Origin: Aquimarina spinulae
GTDB lineage: Bacteria; Bacteroidota; Bacteroidia; Flavobacteriales; Flavobacteriaceae
Length of the DNA: 64,000 nucleotides
Assembly (NCBI RefSeq): GCF_943373825.1
Contig: NZ_CALSBP010000002.1
Coordinates: 2,035,501-2,099,500, forward strand
Direction of reading: 5' to 3'
Part shown: positions 1 through 8,788 of the stretch, in pieces
How the letters are laid out: each line of letters begins with the position of its first letter
Numbering within the stretch: position 1 is the stretch's first letter
Program-made: the position numbers and the translations under genes
The notes under the pieces: model-generated
Told to the model about the DNA's origin: nothing
Database searches by the model: none
Seen by the model: the letters and a program-made list of their open reading frames with translations, nothing else

Positions 1-740
1 CTATAAAAGAAGGAAAATATCCAGTAATTATATATAATCGGGGTGGTAATAGAGATTTCGGAGCATTACAACTTTTTAAAGGAAAAGCAAAACGTCCAGT
101 CGCCTACTATTTTTCAAAATTAGCAAACGAAGGCTATGTGGTAATTGGTTGTAATTATAGGGGTTGTGGAAAAAGTGAAGGAAATGATGAATTTGGAGGG
201 CAAGATGTTAATGATGTCATCAATCTAATTCAAGTCGTAAAAGAAATCCCCGAAGCAGATACCGAAAAGATAGGAATGTATGGCTGGAGTAGAGGAGGAA
301 TGATGACTTACCTAGCATTGCCAAAAACAAATCAAATTAAGGCAGCAGTTGTTGGGGGAGCACCTTCGGATATGACAATAATTGATAGGCCGAATATGGA
401 AACAAACGTATATTCAGAATTAATTCCAGATTACTGGGATAATAAAGAAGAAGAGCTAAAAAAAAGATCTGCTTATTATTTTGCTAATAAATTCTCAAAA
501 AACATACCAATTTTGCTCTTACATGGAAATTCTGACTGGCGAGTAAAATCTACTAATTCACTTAAACTTGCATTGGAATTTGATAAAAACAGAATCCCAT
601 ATAGATTAAAAATATTTGAAGGAGGCAGTCATGGCCTTCGAGAATTTAGAAATGATGTTGACAAAGAAGTATTAAGTTGGTTTAATAGATTCTTAAAAAA
701 CAATGAACCTGTTCCCAATATGGAATTGCATAGAAATTGA
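1..740 (+). CDS. alpha/beta hydrolase, prolyl-oligopeptidase-like (5' end cut)
   Basis: Only the C-terminal part is present. The frame is open from base 3 with no stop, so the real start lies before the window. The residues before the first internal ATG (138) already look like the strand/loop region of an S9-type alpha/beta hydrolase (YPVIIYNRGG). The nucleophile elbow is GWSRGG, followed by a plausible catalytic Asp in NSDWRV and the catalytic His in GGSHG, in the usual Ser-Asp-His order. The family includes dipeptidyl/acylaminoacyl peptidases and generic esterases; the substrate cannot be told. No neighbour upstream is visible. Confidence 0.8.
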   Translation, partial: IKEGKYPVIIYNRGGNRDFGALQLFKGKAKRPVAYYFSKLANEGYVVIGCNYRGCGKSEGNDEFGGQDVNDVINLIQVVKEIPEADTEKIGMYGWSRGGMMTYLALPKTNQIKAAVVGGAPSDMTIIDRPNMETNVYSELIPDYWDNKEEELKKRSAYYFANKFSKNIPILLLHGNSDWRVKSTNSLKLALEFDKNRIPYRLKIFEGGSHGLREFRNDVDKEVLSWFNRFLKNNEPVPNMELHRN

Positions 741-811
741 ATATGGTCGAGAAAATGTGTAATATTCTACTAAAAAAAGCTATTCCTTATATACACTATT
801 AGACCAACATC

Positions 812-855
812 ATGACGGATATCATAGTTATTTTATGCTATCTGATTTATTTTTA
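812..855 (+). promoter_or_regulatory. FNR-type operator plus -7 element for usp-cls-patatin-crp operon
   Basis: ATGACGGATATCAT (812-825) is a perfect TGAY-N4-RTCA palindrome. Exactly 22 nt after it comes TATTTTTA (848-855), a TAnnTTTG-type -7 element with a final G-to-A change. This geometry recurs at the other TGAY sites and suits an activator bound around -41/-43. Confidence 0.7.
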
Positions 856-875
856 GAACTATAAATCTTTTACAC

Positions 876-1715
876 ATGAAAAACATCCTTCTTCCCACCG
901 ACTTTTCAGACAATGCCAGAAATGCAATACATTATGCTGTAGAGTTTTTTAAAAATGAACTTTGCACTTTTCACCTCTTTAATGTACAGAAAGCATCTCA
1001 TTATACTACAGATGATTTAATGGCTGCTCCAGCTAATACTACAATACACCAATCGGTAATTAGCGATACTAAAAAGAAACTTAGTCAAATGGTCAAAGAA
1101 CTAACCGACCAATATCCAAATCAAAACTATACATTTAATACCATTACCGACTATGATGTCTTTATAGATGCTATACGACAAGTGGTTAAATCTAAGAATA
1201 TCGATATAATCATTATGGGAACAAATGGTGCTACAGGAGCATCAGAGGTGGTTTTTGGCAGTAATACACTTAATGTTATTCGCAAAATAGACTGCCCTAT
1301 AATAGCCATTCCTCAAGGGCATAAATTTAAAGATCCAAAAACCATTTTATATGCTATAGACTACTGGGATCATTTTAACACAGAAGGTATCGAGCCTTTA
1401 ATGGATACTATTATAAAACATAAATCTTCTTTACGGGTTCTTAAAATCAAAGAAGATGATACTATTACTGTAGCCGATTTTGATGACAAAAAACATATGA
1501 AGGAGTTTTTTAAAGAAATAAATCATACATTTCACTCTATTATTAATGTACCAACTGCTTTAGCTATTAATAGTTTTGTGCAAATCATGGATATTGATAT
1601 GACGGCTATGTTTATCAAAAGAGAAACATTTTTAGATCGATTTTTTAAGGGGTCAGAAACCTCTAAAATAAGTTATGGAACAAGAGTGCCTCTTTTAATT
1701 ATGCACAGCCAATAA
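876..1715 (+). CDS. universal stress protein, UspA family (two-domain length)
   Basis: A 279-residue protein beginning MKNILLPTDFSDNA, the typical first strand of UspA-fold proteins. The nucleotide-binding signature G-x2-G-x9-G-S is complete in the N-terminal domain (GTNGATGASEVVFGSN). The C-terminal half has the length of a second Usp domain but no such signature. It is one of eight proteins of this type in the window. It heads an operon: the cardiolipin synthase gene starts 24 bp after its stop. The FNR-type site at 812-825 suggests induction at low oxygen. Usp proteins bind ATP and aid survival in starvation or hypoxia in other bacteria; the specific role here is unknown. Confidence 0.9.
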   Translation: MKNILLPTDFSDNARNAIHYAVEFFKNELCTFHLFNVQKASHYTTDDLMAAPANTTIHQSVISDTKKKLSQMVKELTDQYPNQNYTFNTITDYDVFIDAIRQVVKSKNIDIIIMGTNGATGASEVVFGSNTLNVIRKIDCPIIAIPQGHKFKDPKTILYAIDYWDHFNTEGIEPLMDTIIKHKSSLRVLKIKEDDTITVADFDDKKHMKEFFKEINHTFHSIINVPTALAINSFVQIMDIDMTAMFIKRETFLDRFFKGSETSKISYGTRVPLLIMHSQ

Positions 1716-1739
1716 ATCTTATAAAACTCATACAATAAA

Positions 1740-3161
1740 ATGTTATTATATATTGCTACTACGCTTTATATCCTGCTGGGAATTTTTATTGTTATACGAC
1801 TGCTTTTAAATGGAATGCGGCCTACTAAAACATTGGCTTGGCTTCTTACTATTTTTACGATTCCTGTTGGTGGCATCTTTTTGTACTTAATGCTTGGTAG
1901 AAATCGTAGAAAAAATAAATTATTCCGATTAAAACATACACCAAAAGTAACTTCATACATCGCAAAAGCATTGGATCAATATTCTTCAATAACAGAAGAA
2001 GAATATGCAGAACACCACAAAATCATTTCTCTAATTACCAAAAACTCCTACTTTGCTCCCTGTACAGGAAATAACGTGAAATTGCTTAAAAATGGTGAAG
2101 CTACTTTTCAAGCCATATTTGACGCTTTAGAGAACGCAGAGCATTTTATTCATTTAGAATATTACATTTTTGAAGAAGGTAAATTAACATCTGATCTTTT
2201 CGAGCTTTTTCAGAAAAAAGTAAAAAACGGAGTAAAAGTACGTGTATTATACGATGGTATAGGTAGTATGTCTTTGAGTAAAAAGTATATCAAAAAACTA
2301 CAAAACATAGGAGTCGAAATCCATAAATTCTTGCCTATAAAATTTGGTAAATTTTTATCATCGATAAACTATAGAAACCATCGTAAGATCATAGTAATAG
2401 ACGGTAAGATTGCATTTACAGGAGGTATCAACGTATCTGATAAATACGTAAAAGGTGATGCTAACCTAGGGGTTTGGCATGATATGCATTTACAACTCAA
2501 TGGTCCCGTTGTTCATAGTCTTCAGGCCATTTTTGCAATGGATTGGTATATGATAAGTGCTAATGATGAAGTTCTGGACACTTCATATTTTCATACCTAT
2601 AAAAAGACAGAAGGTTCTACAGCCCAAATCGTACATAGTGGCCCGGATTCTGATTTTTCGGCAACCCAACAGATGTATTTTTCTATAATTAATGAAGCCA
2701 AAGACTATATCTATATTACAAACCCCTATATTATCCCTGGAGAATCCATTCTGGATGCATTAAAAGTAGCCTCAATGAGTGGAATTGATGTAAGAGTGCT
2801 ACTTTCAGAAAAATCGGATAACGTTATAGTCAAATGGTGTATTCGTTCTTATTTTGAAGATCTGCTACAGGCGGGAGTAAAAATACACCTGTTCTCTGAA
2901 GGTTTTATACACAGTAAAACCATTGTCGCCGACAGTACCATATCGTCTGTAGGAACAACTAACCTGGATGTTAGAAGTTTTGAACAAAACTATGAGGTAA
3001 ATGCAGTAATCTACGACGATAATTTTGCTATAGAATTAAGAGATGATTTTTTGAGAGACATTAAAAATAGTAAACAATTAGATTTTAACACTTTTATACA
3101 ACGCCCCTGGAGTGAAAAATTAAAAGAAGGTTTTGCCAAAATCTTTAGTCCGGTTTTGTAA
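1740..3161 (+). CDS. cls: cardiolipin synthase, two-HKD phospholipase D family
   Basis: The protein (473 aa) has two N-terminal hydrophobic segments (about residues 1-22 and 32-52), then two phospholipase-D active-site motifs: HxK(x4)D at H214/K216/D221 and at H391/K393/D398. This matches bacterial ClsA in length and arrangement. ClsA condenses two phosphatidylglycerol molecules to cardiolipin and glycerol at the inner membrane. It sits between a usp gene (24 bp upstream) and a patatin phospholipase gene (about 8 bp downstream), so the operon pairs lipid synthesis with lipid hydrolysis under one low-oxygen-type promoter. Confidence 0.93.
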   Translation: MLLYIATTLYILLGIFIVIRLLLNGMRPTKTLAWLLTIFTIPVGGIFLYLMLGRNRRKNKLFRLKHTPKVTSYIAKALDQYSSITEEEYAEHHKIISLITKNSYFAPCTGNNVKLLKNGEATFQAIFDALENAEHFIHLEYYIFEEGKLTSDLFELFQKKVKNGVKVRVLYDGIGSMSLSKKYIKKLQNIGVEIHKFLPIKFGKFLSSINYRNHRKIIVIDGKIAFTGGINVSDKYVKGDANLGVWHDMHLQLNGPVVHSLQAIFAMDWYMISANDEVLDTSYFHTYKKTEGSTAQIVHSGPDSDFSATQQMYFSIINEAKDYIYITNPYIIPGESILDALKVASMSGIDVRVLLSEKSDNVIVKWCIRSYFEDLLQAGVKIHLFSEGFIHSKTIVADSTISSVGTTNLDVRSFEQNYEVNAVIYDDNFAIELRDDFLRDIKNSKQLDFNTFIQRPWSEKLKEGFAKIFSPVL

Positions 3162-3169
3162 ATTTATTG

Positions 3170-3955
3170 ATGAAAATGAAAGCATTTAAAAACATAGGGA
3201 TAGTACTCTCTGGCGGAGGATTTAAAGGTGTTGCGCACATAGGAGTTATACACGCCCTTGAGGAAGCCGGAATAACCGTTGATTTTGTTTCGGGTGCCAG
3301 TGCAGGAGCTATTGTAGGATCACTATATGCTGGGGGTTATGCTCCAGAGGAAATAAAAAATTTCTTTACCAAAACCCCTTTATTCAAATTAAATCGGTTC
3401 TCCCGAAAAAAAGCTGGGTTTTTAGATTCTGAAAAATTTTATAATGACTTGCTTACGTATTTCCCCGAAAACTCCTTTGAATCCTTACATAAAAAACTAT
3501 TTGTTACAGCAACCAATCTTATAGAAGGAACAACAAAAGTATTTAATACAGGAGAGTTGATAAAACCTTTATTGGCATCTGCTGCATTTCCCGGTGTTTT
3601 TACTCCGGTAACCATTAATAATGAATTATATGCAGATGGTGGAATTTTGGATAATTTCCCGGTATCACCGCTCAAAAAACATTGTGACCTGATTATTGGT
3701 GTAGATGTATCTCCGATTAGGAAACCAAAAATTTCTGATTTTAAGCATTCATATAACGTTATGCAACGCGCTTATTACCTTAGAGCTATGCCAAATGCCG
3801 AAGTTAAGTTTAATCTATGCGATATTATAATTCAACCTAAGAAATTGGTTAATCATGGTATTTTTAGCAGTAGTAGTTTGGATAAAATATATGATCTTGG
3901 ATATCAGGAAGCAAAATTACAATTAGGATTATTCCTAAAAAACCTAGAAGGATGA
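3170..3955 (+). CDS. patatin-like phospholipase (RssA/YchK type)
   Basis: The oxyanion motif GGGFKG (residues 15-20), the nucleophile elbow GASAG (S44) and the DGG motif with D156 make up the patatin Ser-Asp dyad. At 261 aa it has the compact single-domain length of RssA-type proteins, with no outer-membrane barrel. I chose the ATG at 3170; the TTG one codon earlier is less likely. The gene follows cls closely and its stop overlaps the next start (ATGA at 3952-3955), so translation of the Crp-like regulator is probably coupled to it. Likely a cytoplasmic lipid acyl hydrolase; the substrate is not known. Confidence 0.9.
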   Translation: MKMKAFKNIGIVLSGGGFKGVAHIGVIHALEEAGITVDFVSGASAGAIVGSLYAGGYAPEEIKNFFTKTPLFKLNRFSRKKAGFLDSEKFYNDLLTYFPENSFESLHKKLFVTATNLIEGTTKVFNTGELIKPLLASAAFPGVFTPVTINNELYADGGILDNFPVSPLKKHCDLIIGVDVSPIRKPKISDFKHSYNVMQRAYYLRAMPNAEVKFNLCDIIIQPKKLVNHGIFSSSSLDKIYDLGYQEAKLQLGLFLKNLEG

Positions 3956-4584
3956 TTAAAGAAATAAAAAATAAATATGGTCACCTTTTTGAAGACGAAT
4001 TGCTCGAAGAAATTAATCAGGTAGGAACTTTTAAAGAAATCCCCGAAGGCTTTGAACTCATCAAACCCGGAAGCTATATTAAATTTATGCCTTTGATCAT
4101 TAGTGGTGCTATAAAAGTGCTTAGAGGAGATAATGATGGCGACGAATTATTATTATATTTTTTAGAACAAGGAGATACCTGTGCAATGACATTATCTTGC
4201 TGCCTGGGGCATCATAAAAGTGAGATTAAAGCCATTGCTGAGACAGATACCAAATTAGTAATGATTCCTATCGAAAAAATGGAAGAATGGACAACAAAAT
4301 ACAAATCCTGGAGAGGTTTTGTTTTTAGTAGTTATCATAAACGATTAGTAGAAACCATTGAAACCATAGACAGTATTGCTTTTCTAAATATGGATGATCG
4401 TTTATTAAAGCACCTTAAGGACAAAACCAAAATCAGTCATACCAACATTATCAATACTACACATCAGCAAATTGCATATGATCTTCATACGTCTAGAGTT
4501 GTAATCTCCCGATTGCTTAAAAAACTTGAGAAAAAAGGTGTTGTTAAACTTAACAGAAACAATATCGAAGTATTAGAAATGTAA
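3952..4584 (+). CDS. Crp/Fnr-family transcriptional regulator with atypical recognition helix and a Cys trio
   Basis: This 210-aa protein has an N-terminal cNMP-binding-type beta-roll and a C-terminal winged helix-turn-helix (about 166-200, TTHQQIAYDLHTSRVVISRL). In FNR and CRP the recognition helix carries Glu four residues before the key Arg to read TGA half-sites. Here R187 is kept but that position is V183, so another half-site is expected. C77, C83 and C84 lie together just after the EQGDT turn and could form a thiol, persulfide or metal sensor. It is the last gene of the usp-cls-patatin operon (4-bp ATGA overlap). The GTAAC-N4-GTTAC operators at 4628, 8681, 10216 and 42541 are its best target candidates (inference). 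Confidence 0.88.
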   Translation: MIKEIKNKYGHLFEDELLEEINQVGTFKEIPEGFELIKPGSYIKFMPLIISGAIKVLRGDNDGDELLLYFLEQGDTCAMTLSCCLGHHKSEIKAIAETDTKLVMIPIEKMEEWTTKYKSWRGFVFSSYHKRLVETIETIDSIAFLNMDDRLLKHLKDKTKISHTNIINTTHQQIAYDLHTSRVVISRLLKKLEKKGVVKLNRNNIEVLEM

Positions 4585-4627
4585 ACTGTTGATATTCTTA
4601 GTAAAGAATACCCTTTAAACAAGCTTT

Positions 4628-4671
4628 GTAACAATTGTTAATGTATTGCAATAATAATTGTATTATTTTTC
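4628..4671 (+). promoter_or_regulatory. GTAAC-type operator plus -7 element for the CHAT gene
   Basis: GTAACAATTGTTAA (4628-4641) matches GTAAC-N4-GTTAC with one change at the last base. TATTTTTC (4664-4671) follows after exactly 22 nt. About 50 bases (4624-4674) are nearly identical to the promoter at 8677-8727, with only about four mismatches. Confidence 0.6.
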
Positions 4672-4809
4672 AAACTGTACATAGTATAAACATTTAGTTA
4701 TGTCTGACTCTGATAAGTATTAAATAAAAACAACTAAAATATTCCTATAATTTCGGTTTCTTTGTGATTAACACAAAAGTTAAACCTGCGTAATCGCAAA
4801 ATATTATTT

Positions 4810-7800
4810 ATGCAACGACTATTATCTGTTTTATCTACACCATTGATTAAAATTTTAATGCTCATTACTATTGGGCAAAACGCTTATTCACAAGGAGAAA
4901 AAGATATACTATTAGCTTCTCAATACTACAAAAAGGCAGATTCATTACTCACCGAAGAAGTTTACAAAAACTCTATCGATTTTTTTGAAAAATCTCTTTT
5001 ACTATATCAAAAAAACAAGGATTGGGAAAAGGCAGCAAATTGCTTTAACAAAATATCTAGTATACAAAACAAGATTTCTAATTTCACAAAATCTCTTGAG
5101 AATGCTAATAATGCTTTAGAAATTTGTGAGAAACATTTACAAGATAATAGTGAAGAAAAGGCAAATGCTTTTGATAATATAGGTCATTATCATGAAAATA
5201 ATTCTCCTGCTTTTCAAAAAGCGTTAGATTATTTTCAAAAAGCATTAGAAATTCGTTTAAAAATCTCTCCAAAAGATCCTAAAAACATTGCTTTATCTTA
5301 TGATAATATTGGGGTACTATACCACAGGCAAGGAGGGATTCCTATGGCTATAAAAAACTACGATAGAGCATTAGAAATCAGACTTAAAAATTATGGAGAA
5401 AACCACCCGATAACTTCAAAATCTTATATTAAAATTGGGATGCTAAATAGAATTCAAGGCAAAAACCAAGAAGCAATATCTAACTTTAATAAAGCACTAG
5501 ATATTTTAATTCAAAAATATGGCGAAGATCACATAAAAATAGCTAATCTACATTCGCGTATTGCAGGCTCATACACGTTTCTATCAGCCTACGAAAAGGC
5601 AGAATTTCACATAAAAAAAGCATTAGAAATAAGAACAAATAGTAATAGTGAGGATCGTAAATCATTAGCAAGTCTTTATTATAAATTAGGAATGCTTTAT
5701 ATAGATACGGATAGATTTAAATTATCCGAAAAAAAATATCAAAAGGCATTAGAGATATATACCGAATTATATGGGGATCAAAATATTCATGTTGCTAATG
5801 CATATTATGGTTTAGGAAGTCTTTATGGTATCATGGGGTTTTATGATAGAAAATTGGACTATTTACAAAAATCGTTAAAGATATATCTAAAAAAAGCTAA
5901 AAATCATTCTGCTTTAAGTAACATTTATCATAATATGGGTAATACTTATGTTGATAAAGGAGCTTATGAAAAGGCGTTGCAGTTTTATAAAAAATCTATA
6001 GACATCTCTATTAAAACTGTCGGAAAAGAACATTATCTGGTTTCATATGGATATAGTGGTATGGCATCAGTGTATCAAAATCAAAACAATTATGACCTTG
6101 CACTTGAGTATAATAATAAATCGCTAAAAATTAGAATAAGTAATTTTGGGGAAGATCATCCTATCGTTGCTACATCTTATAATAAAATTGGAGATGTTTT
6201 TTTAAAAAAGGAACAATATGACAATGCATTACATTACTATAAAGCTGCCTTAAATGTATATAAGAAAACATTTAATACAGATTATCTTGAAACGGCTAAA
6301 TCTCTAGCAAAAATAGGGGTGTTAAAACAAGAAAAAAAACAATTTGATGAAGCATTGCATTATTTTAATGAATCCTTAGAAATGTATAAAAGATTATACG
6401 TAGAAAATAATGGGGTTATAGCAGATATATATAATCATATAGCAAAAACATATTCTTATTCTGAAAAATACCAAGATGCATTACAAAACTACGACAATGC
6501 TCAAAAAGCAAATAACAAATATAAAATCGGTGAAATTAAAAACAACAATACATCATCTTATAATAATTATATAGACCCTAATATTTCATTAACCACCTTA
6601 AAAGGAAAAGCAAAGATTTATAAAGATTTATATCAACAGAATAATGATCTCAATGATCTAATTCATGCCATTAATATTTATCTAAAAATAGATCCCTTAA
6701 TCAATACTATTAGGCAAACTTTTACAGGTCATCACGACAAGGTGAATTTTGCTCGAATTACAAAAGAAATTTACCATGAAGCAATAGAATGTCATATGTT
6801 GTTATATGCAGCAAAAAAAGACCCAAAATCGTTGGAAAAAGCTTTTTATTACGCCGAAAAAAGTAAAGCCAATATTCTAAAAGAACTACTCACTAATACA
6901 AACGCAAAAAAGTTTACTGGATTACCCGAAGAAATTTTAGTTTTAGAAAAAAAATTAAGGATTGATTATGCTTTTTATCAATCTAAAATCAAACAAGAAT
7001 TCTCTAATCAGAAAATAGACACTTCTAAAATTGCTTTTTACGAAAACAACCTTTTTGATATTAACCAACGACAAGATTCTTTAAACTTAGTTATAGAAAA
7101 AAAATATTCAAAATATTATCAATTTAAACATAAAAATACTATTGTATCAATACCACAAATCCAAGAACAACTAAATGAAAATAGTACTCTATTGGAGTTT
7201 TTTACATCAGATAGTAATACCTATGCTTTTACAATTAACAAAAACACTATTACGGTACAAAAATTAATTACACCAAAACTTATTGACAAAATAGAACGTT
7301 TTAGGAACAGTATTATATCTAAAGATATACATGAATATAAAACAATAGGAAATAATTTATATAATCAATTGATCACTCCTGTTATCGATCAATTAATCGG
7401 AGATGAATTGATAATTATTCCTGATGGTCCTCTATGGCAACTTGATTTTGAACTCCTACTCACTAAAAAAGAGAGTTCTAATAACCCTTCCTTATTACCC
7501 TATATGTTGCGAGACTATATAACCACTTATACAAACTCTGCCAATTTATTGTTCACACCCATTACAACAAATGCTCAGCCTGTTACTACAAATTTTCAGT
7601 CAAAGCCAAAACAGGAATGCTTAGCATTTTCATTTTCAAATAATACACAAGATACTTTAAAAAATGTTTTAAGTTTAGCCATTCTTAGAGATGCTAGTGA
7701 TGATCTTCCTGGCACTAGAAAAGAAATCAAAGCAATCTCAAACATTATTGATGGGCAATATTACTTTGGAAAACAAGCTGTAGAGTCTAATTTTAAAAAA

Positions 7801-8358
7801 TATGCAGGACAATATAATATTCTTCATCTAGCTTTACACGGAGATATTGATAACGAAAACCCTAATAATTCCAAACTTTATTTTACGAAAAGTAACGATT
7901 CTATAGAAGACGATTTATTATATAGTCATGAATTATTTGCTCTGGATATTCCTGCAGAGCTTACTGTATTGAGTGCCTGTAATACTGGAACTGGAAAAAT
8001 TGCCAAAGGAGAAGGAATTATGAGTTTAGGAACTGCATTTCAGTATGCAGGAACCGAAAGCTTATTACTTACCCGTTGGGAAGTATCTGATCAAACGACT
8101 CCAGAGTTAATGAAATATTTTTATACTCATTTACGATCAGGAATGAACAAAGGAAAAGCACTACAGCAAGCGAAGCTTGATTACCTTTCTACTGGTAATA
8201 TAAACCGACTAGATCCTTTTTATTGGGGAGGGTTTTATCTCGTAGGAAATTCTGCTCCAGTTTCTTTTCATAATAATTATACTTGGTTATATTGGGTAAT
8301 AGGATTAGGAGGTTTAATATGGCTACTATTTTTGTTTAGGAAAAAAAATAACAACTAA
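4810..8358 (+). CDS. TPR-repeat CHAT-domain protein (caspase-like), C-terminal membrane anchor
   Basis: This 1182-aa protein has an N-terminal signal-like segment, a long array of tetratricopeptide repeats of the 42-residue kinesin-light-chain type (roughly 30-580, with recurring A-L-x-I-R/Y and KSL positions) and a linker. A C-terminal CHAT domain follows, with the caspase-type dyad H1010 (LALHGD) and C1057 (LSACNTG). A hydrophobic helix at about 1155-1175 ends in RKKNNN. CHAT proteases are caspase relatives; TPR-CHAT proteins cleave specific partners in some defence systems, but many Bacteroidota copies have no known role. It is monocistronic, and its promoter nearly matches that of the persulfide dioxygenase gene, which places it in the same regulon. 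The partner is not visible. Confidence 0.88.
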   Translation: MQRLLSVLSTPLIKILMLITIGQNAYSQGEKDILLASQYYKKADSLLTEEVYKNSIDFFEKSLLLYQKNKDWEKAANCFNKISSIQNKISNFTKSLENANNALEICEKHLQDNSEEKANAFDNIGHYHENNSPAFQKALDYFQKALEIRLKISPKDPKNIALSYDNIGVLYHRQGGIPMAIKNYDRALEIRLKNYGENHPITSKSYIKIGMLNRIQGKNQEAISNFNKALDILIQKYGEDHIKIANLHSRIAGSYTFLSAYEKAEFHIKKALEIRTNSNSEDRKSLASLYYKLGMLYIDTDRFKLSEKKYQKALEIYTELYGDQNIHVANAYYGLGSLYGIMGFYDRKLDYLQKSLKIYLKKAKNHSALSNIYHNMGNTYVDKGAYEKALQFYKKSIDISIKTVGKEHYLVSYGYSGMASVYQNQNNYDLALEYNNKSLKIRISNFGEDHPIVATSYNKIGDVFLKKEQYDNALHYYKAALNVYKKTFNTDYLETAKSLAKIGVLKQEKKQFDEALHYFNESLEMYKRLYVENNGVIADIYNHIAKTYSYSEKYQDALQNYDNAQKANNKYKIGEIKNNNTSSYNNYIDPNISLTTLKGKAKIYKDLYQQNNDLNDLIHAINIYLKIDPLINTIRQTFTGHHDKVNFARITKEIYHEAIECHMLLYAAKKDPKSLEKAFYYAEKSKANILKELLTNTNAKKFTGLPEEILVLEKKLRIDYAFYQSKIKQEFSNQKIDTSKIAFYENNLFDINQRQDSLNLVIEKKYSKYYQFKHKNTIVSIPQIQEQLNENSTLLEFFTSDSNTYAFTINKNTITVQKLITPKLIDKIERFRNSIISKDIHEYKTIGNNLYNQLITPVIDQLIGDELIIIPDGPLWQLDFELLLTKKESSNNPSLLPYMLRDYITTYTNSANLLFTPITTNAQPVTTNFQSKPKQECLAFSFSNNTQDTLKNVLSLAILRDASDDLPGTRKEIKAISNIIDGQYYFGKQAVESNFKKYAGQYNILHLALHGDIDNENPNNSKLYFTKSNDSIEDDLLYSHELFALDIPAELTVLSACNTGTGKIAKGEGIMSLGTAFQYAGTESLLLTRWEVSDQTTPELMKYFYTHLRSGMNKGKALQQAKLDYLSTGNINRLDPFYWGGFYLVGNSAPVSFHNNYTWLYWVIGLGGLIWLLFLFRKKNNN

Positions 8359-8680
8359 ACAAATTTGGATTGACAACATTTATGAACTCATTTGAAATTT
8401 TTGTTTGTCAACAAGAATTTTGGCTTTTGTTCTGTAATAAACATTTTTATGAAAGTATGAGAAATAGAGTCGTAGCCGGGCTATGATAAAAAAACAAAAT
8501 TAGAGCGCAAAATGTGAAATTAACAGGTAAAAGAAACCCTAAATGAGTTCTACGTTAAATTTATAACTATCTATCCAAATATTAGCTTTTCTATTATATT
8601 TTTTTTGCGTTTCGCAACGCAAATATCAACAATCCTTTCTTTTTTCAGAAAAAGTTTAGATAACTTCATTTAATTACTTT
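8359..8680. other. AT-rich intergenic region without a gene
   Basis: No credible ORF on either strand. A 10-bp inverted pair (GAACTCATTT near 8390 and AAATGAGTTC near 8542) flanks a stretch containing AGTCGTAGCCGGGCTATG. That looks more like a degenerate intergenic repeat than a gene, but I cannot confirm other copies. The promoter of the next gene starts at 8681. Confidence 0.3.
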
Positions 8681-8724
8681 GTAACAATTGTTACTGTATT
8701 GCAATAATAATTGCCTTATTTTTG
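8681..8724 (+). promoter_or_regulatory. GTAAC-type operator plus perfect -7 element
   Basis: GTAACAATTGTTAC (8681-8694) is a perfect 14-bp palindrome. TATTTTTG (8717-8724) is an exact TAnnTTTG -7 element after 22 nt. It lies in front of the persulfide dioxygenase gene at 8789. Confidence 0.72.
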
Positions 8725-8788
8725 AAAAATAAATAATAAATACATAGCTTCTCTTCCTAAAATCAAGAAAAGCTTAAAAATAGAATAC

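Noticed and set aside
8359..8560. Small mobile element with terminal inverted repeats
   Set aside because: Only a 10-bp inverted pair about 150 nt apart, with no target-site duplication seen; kept as an intergenic note.
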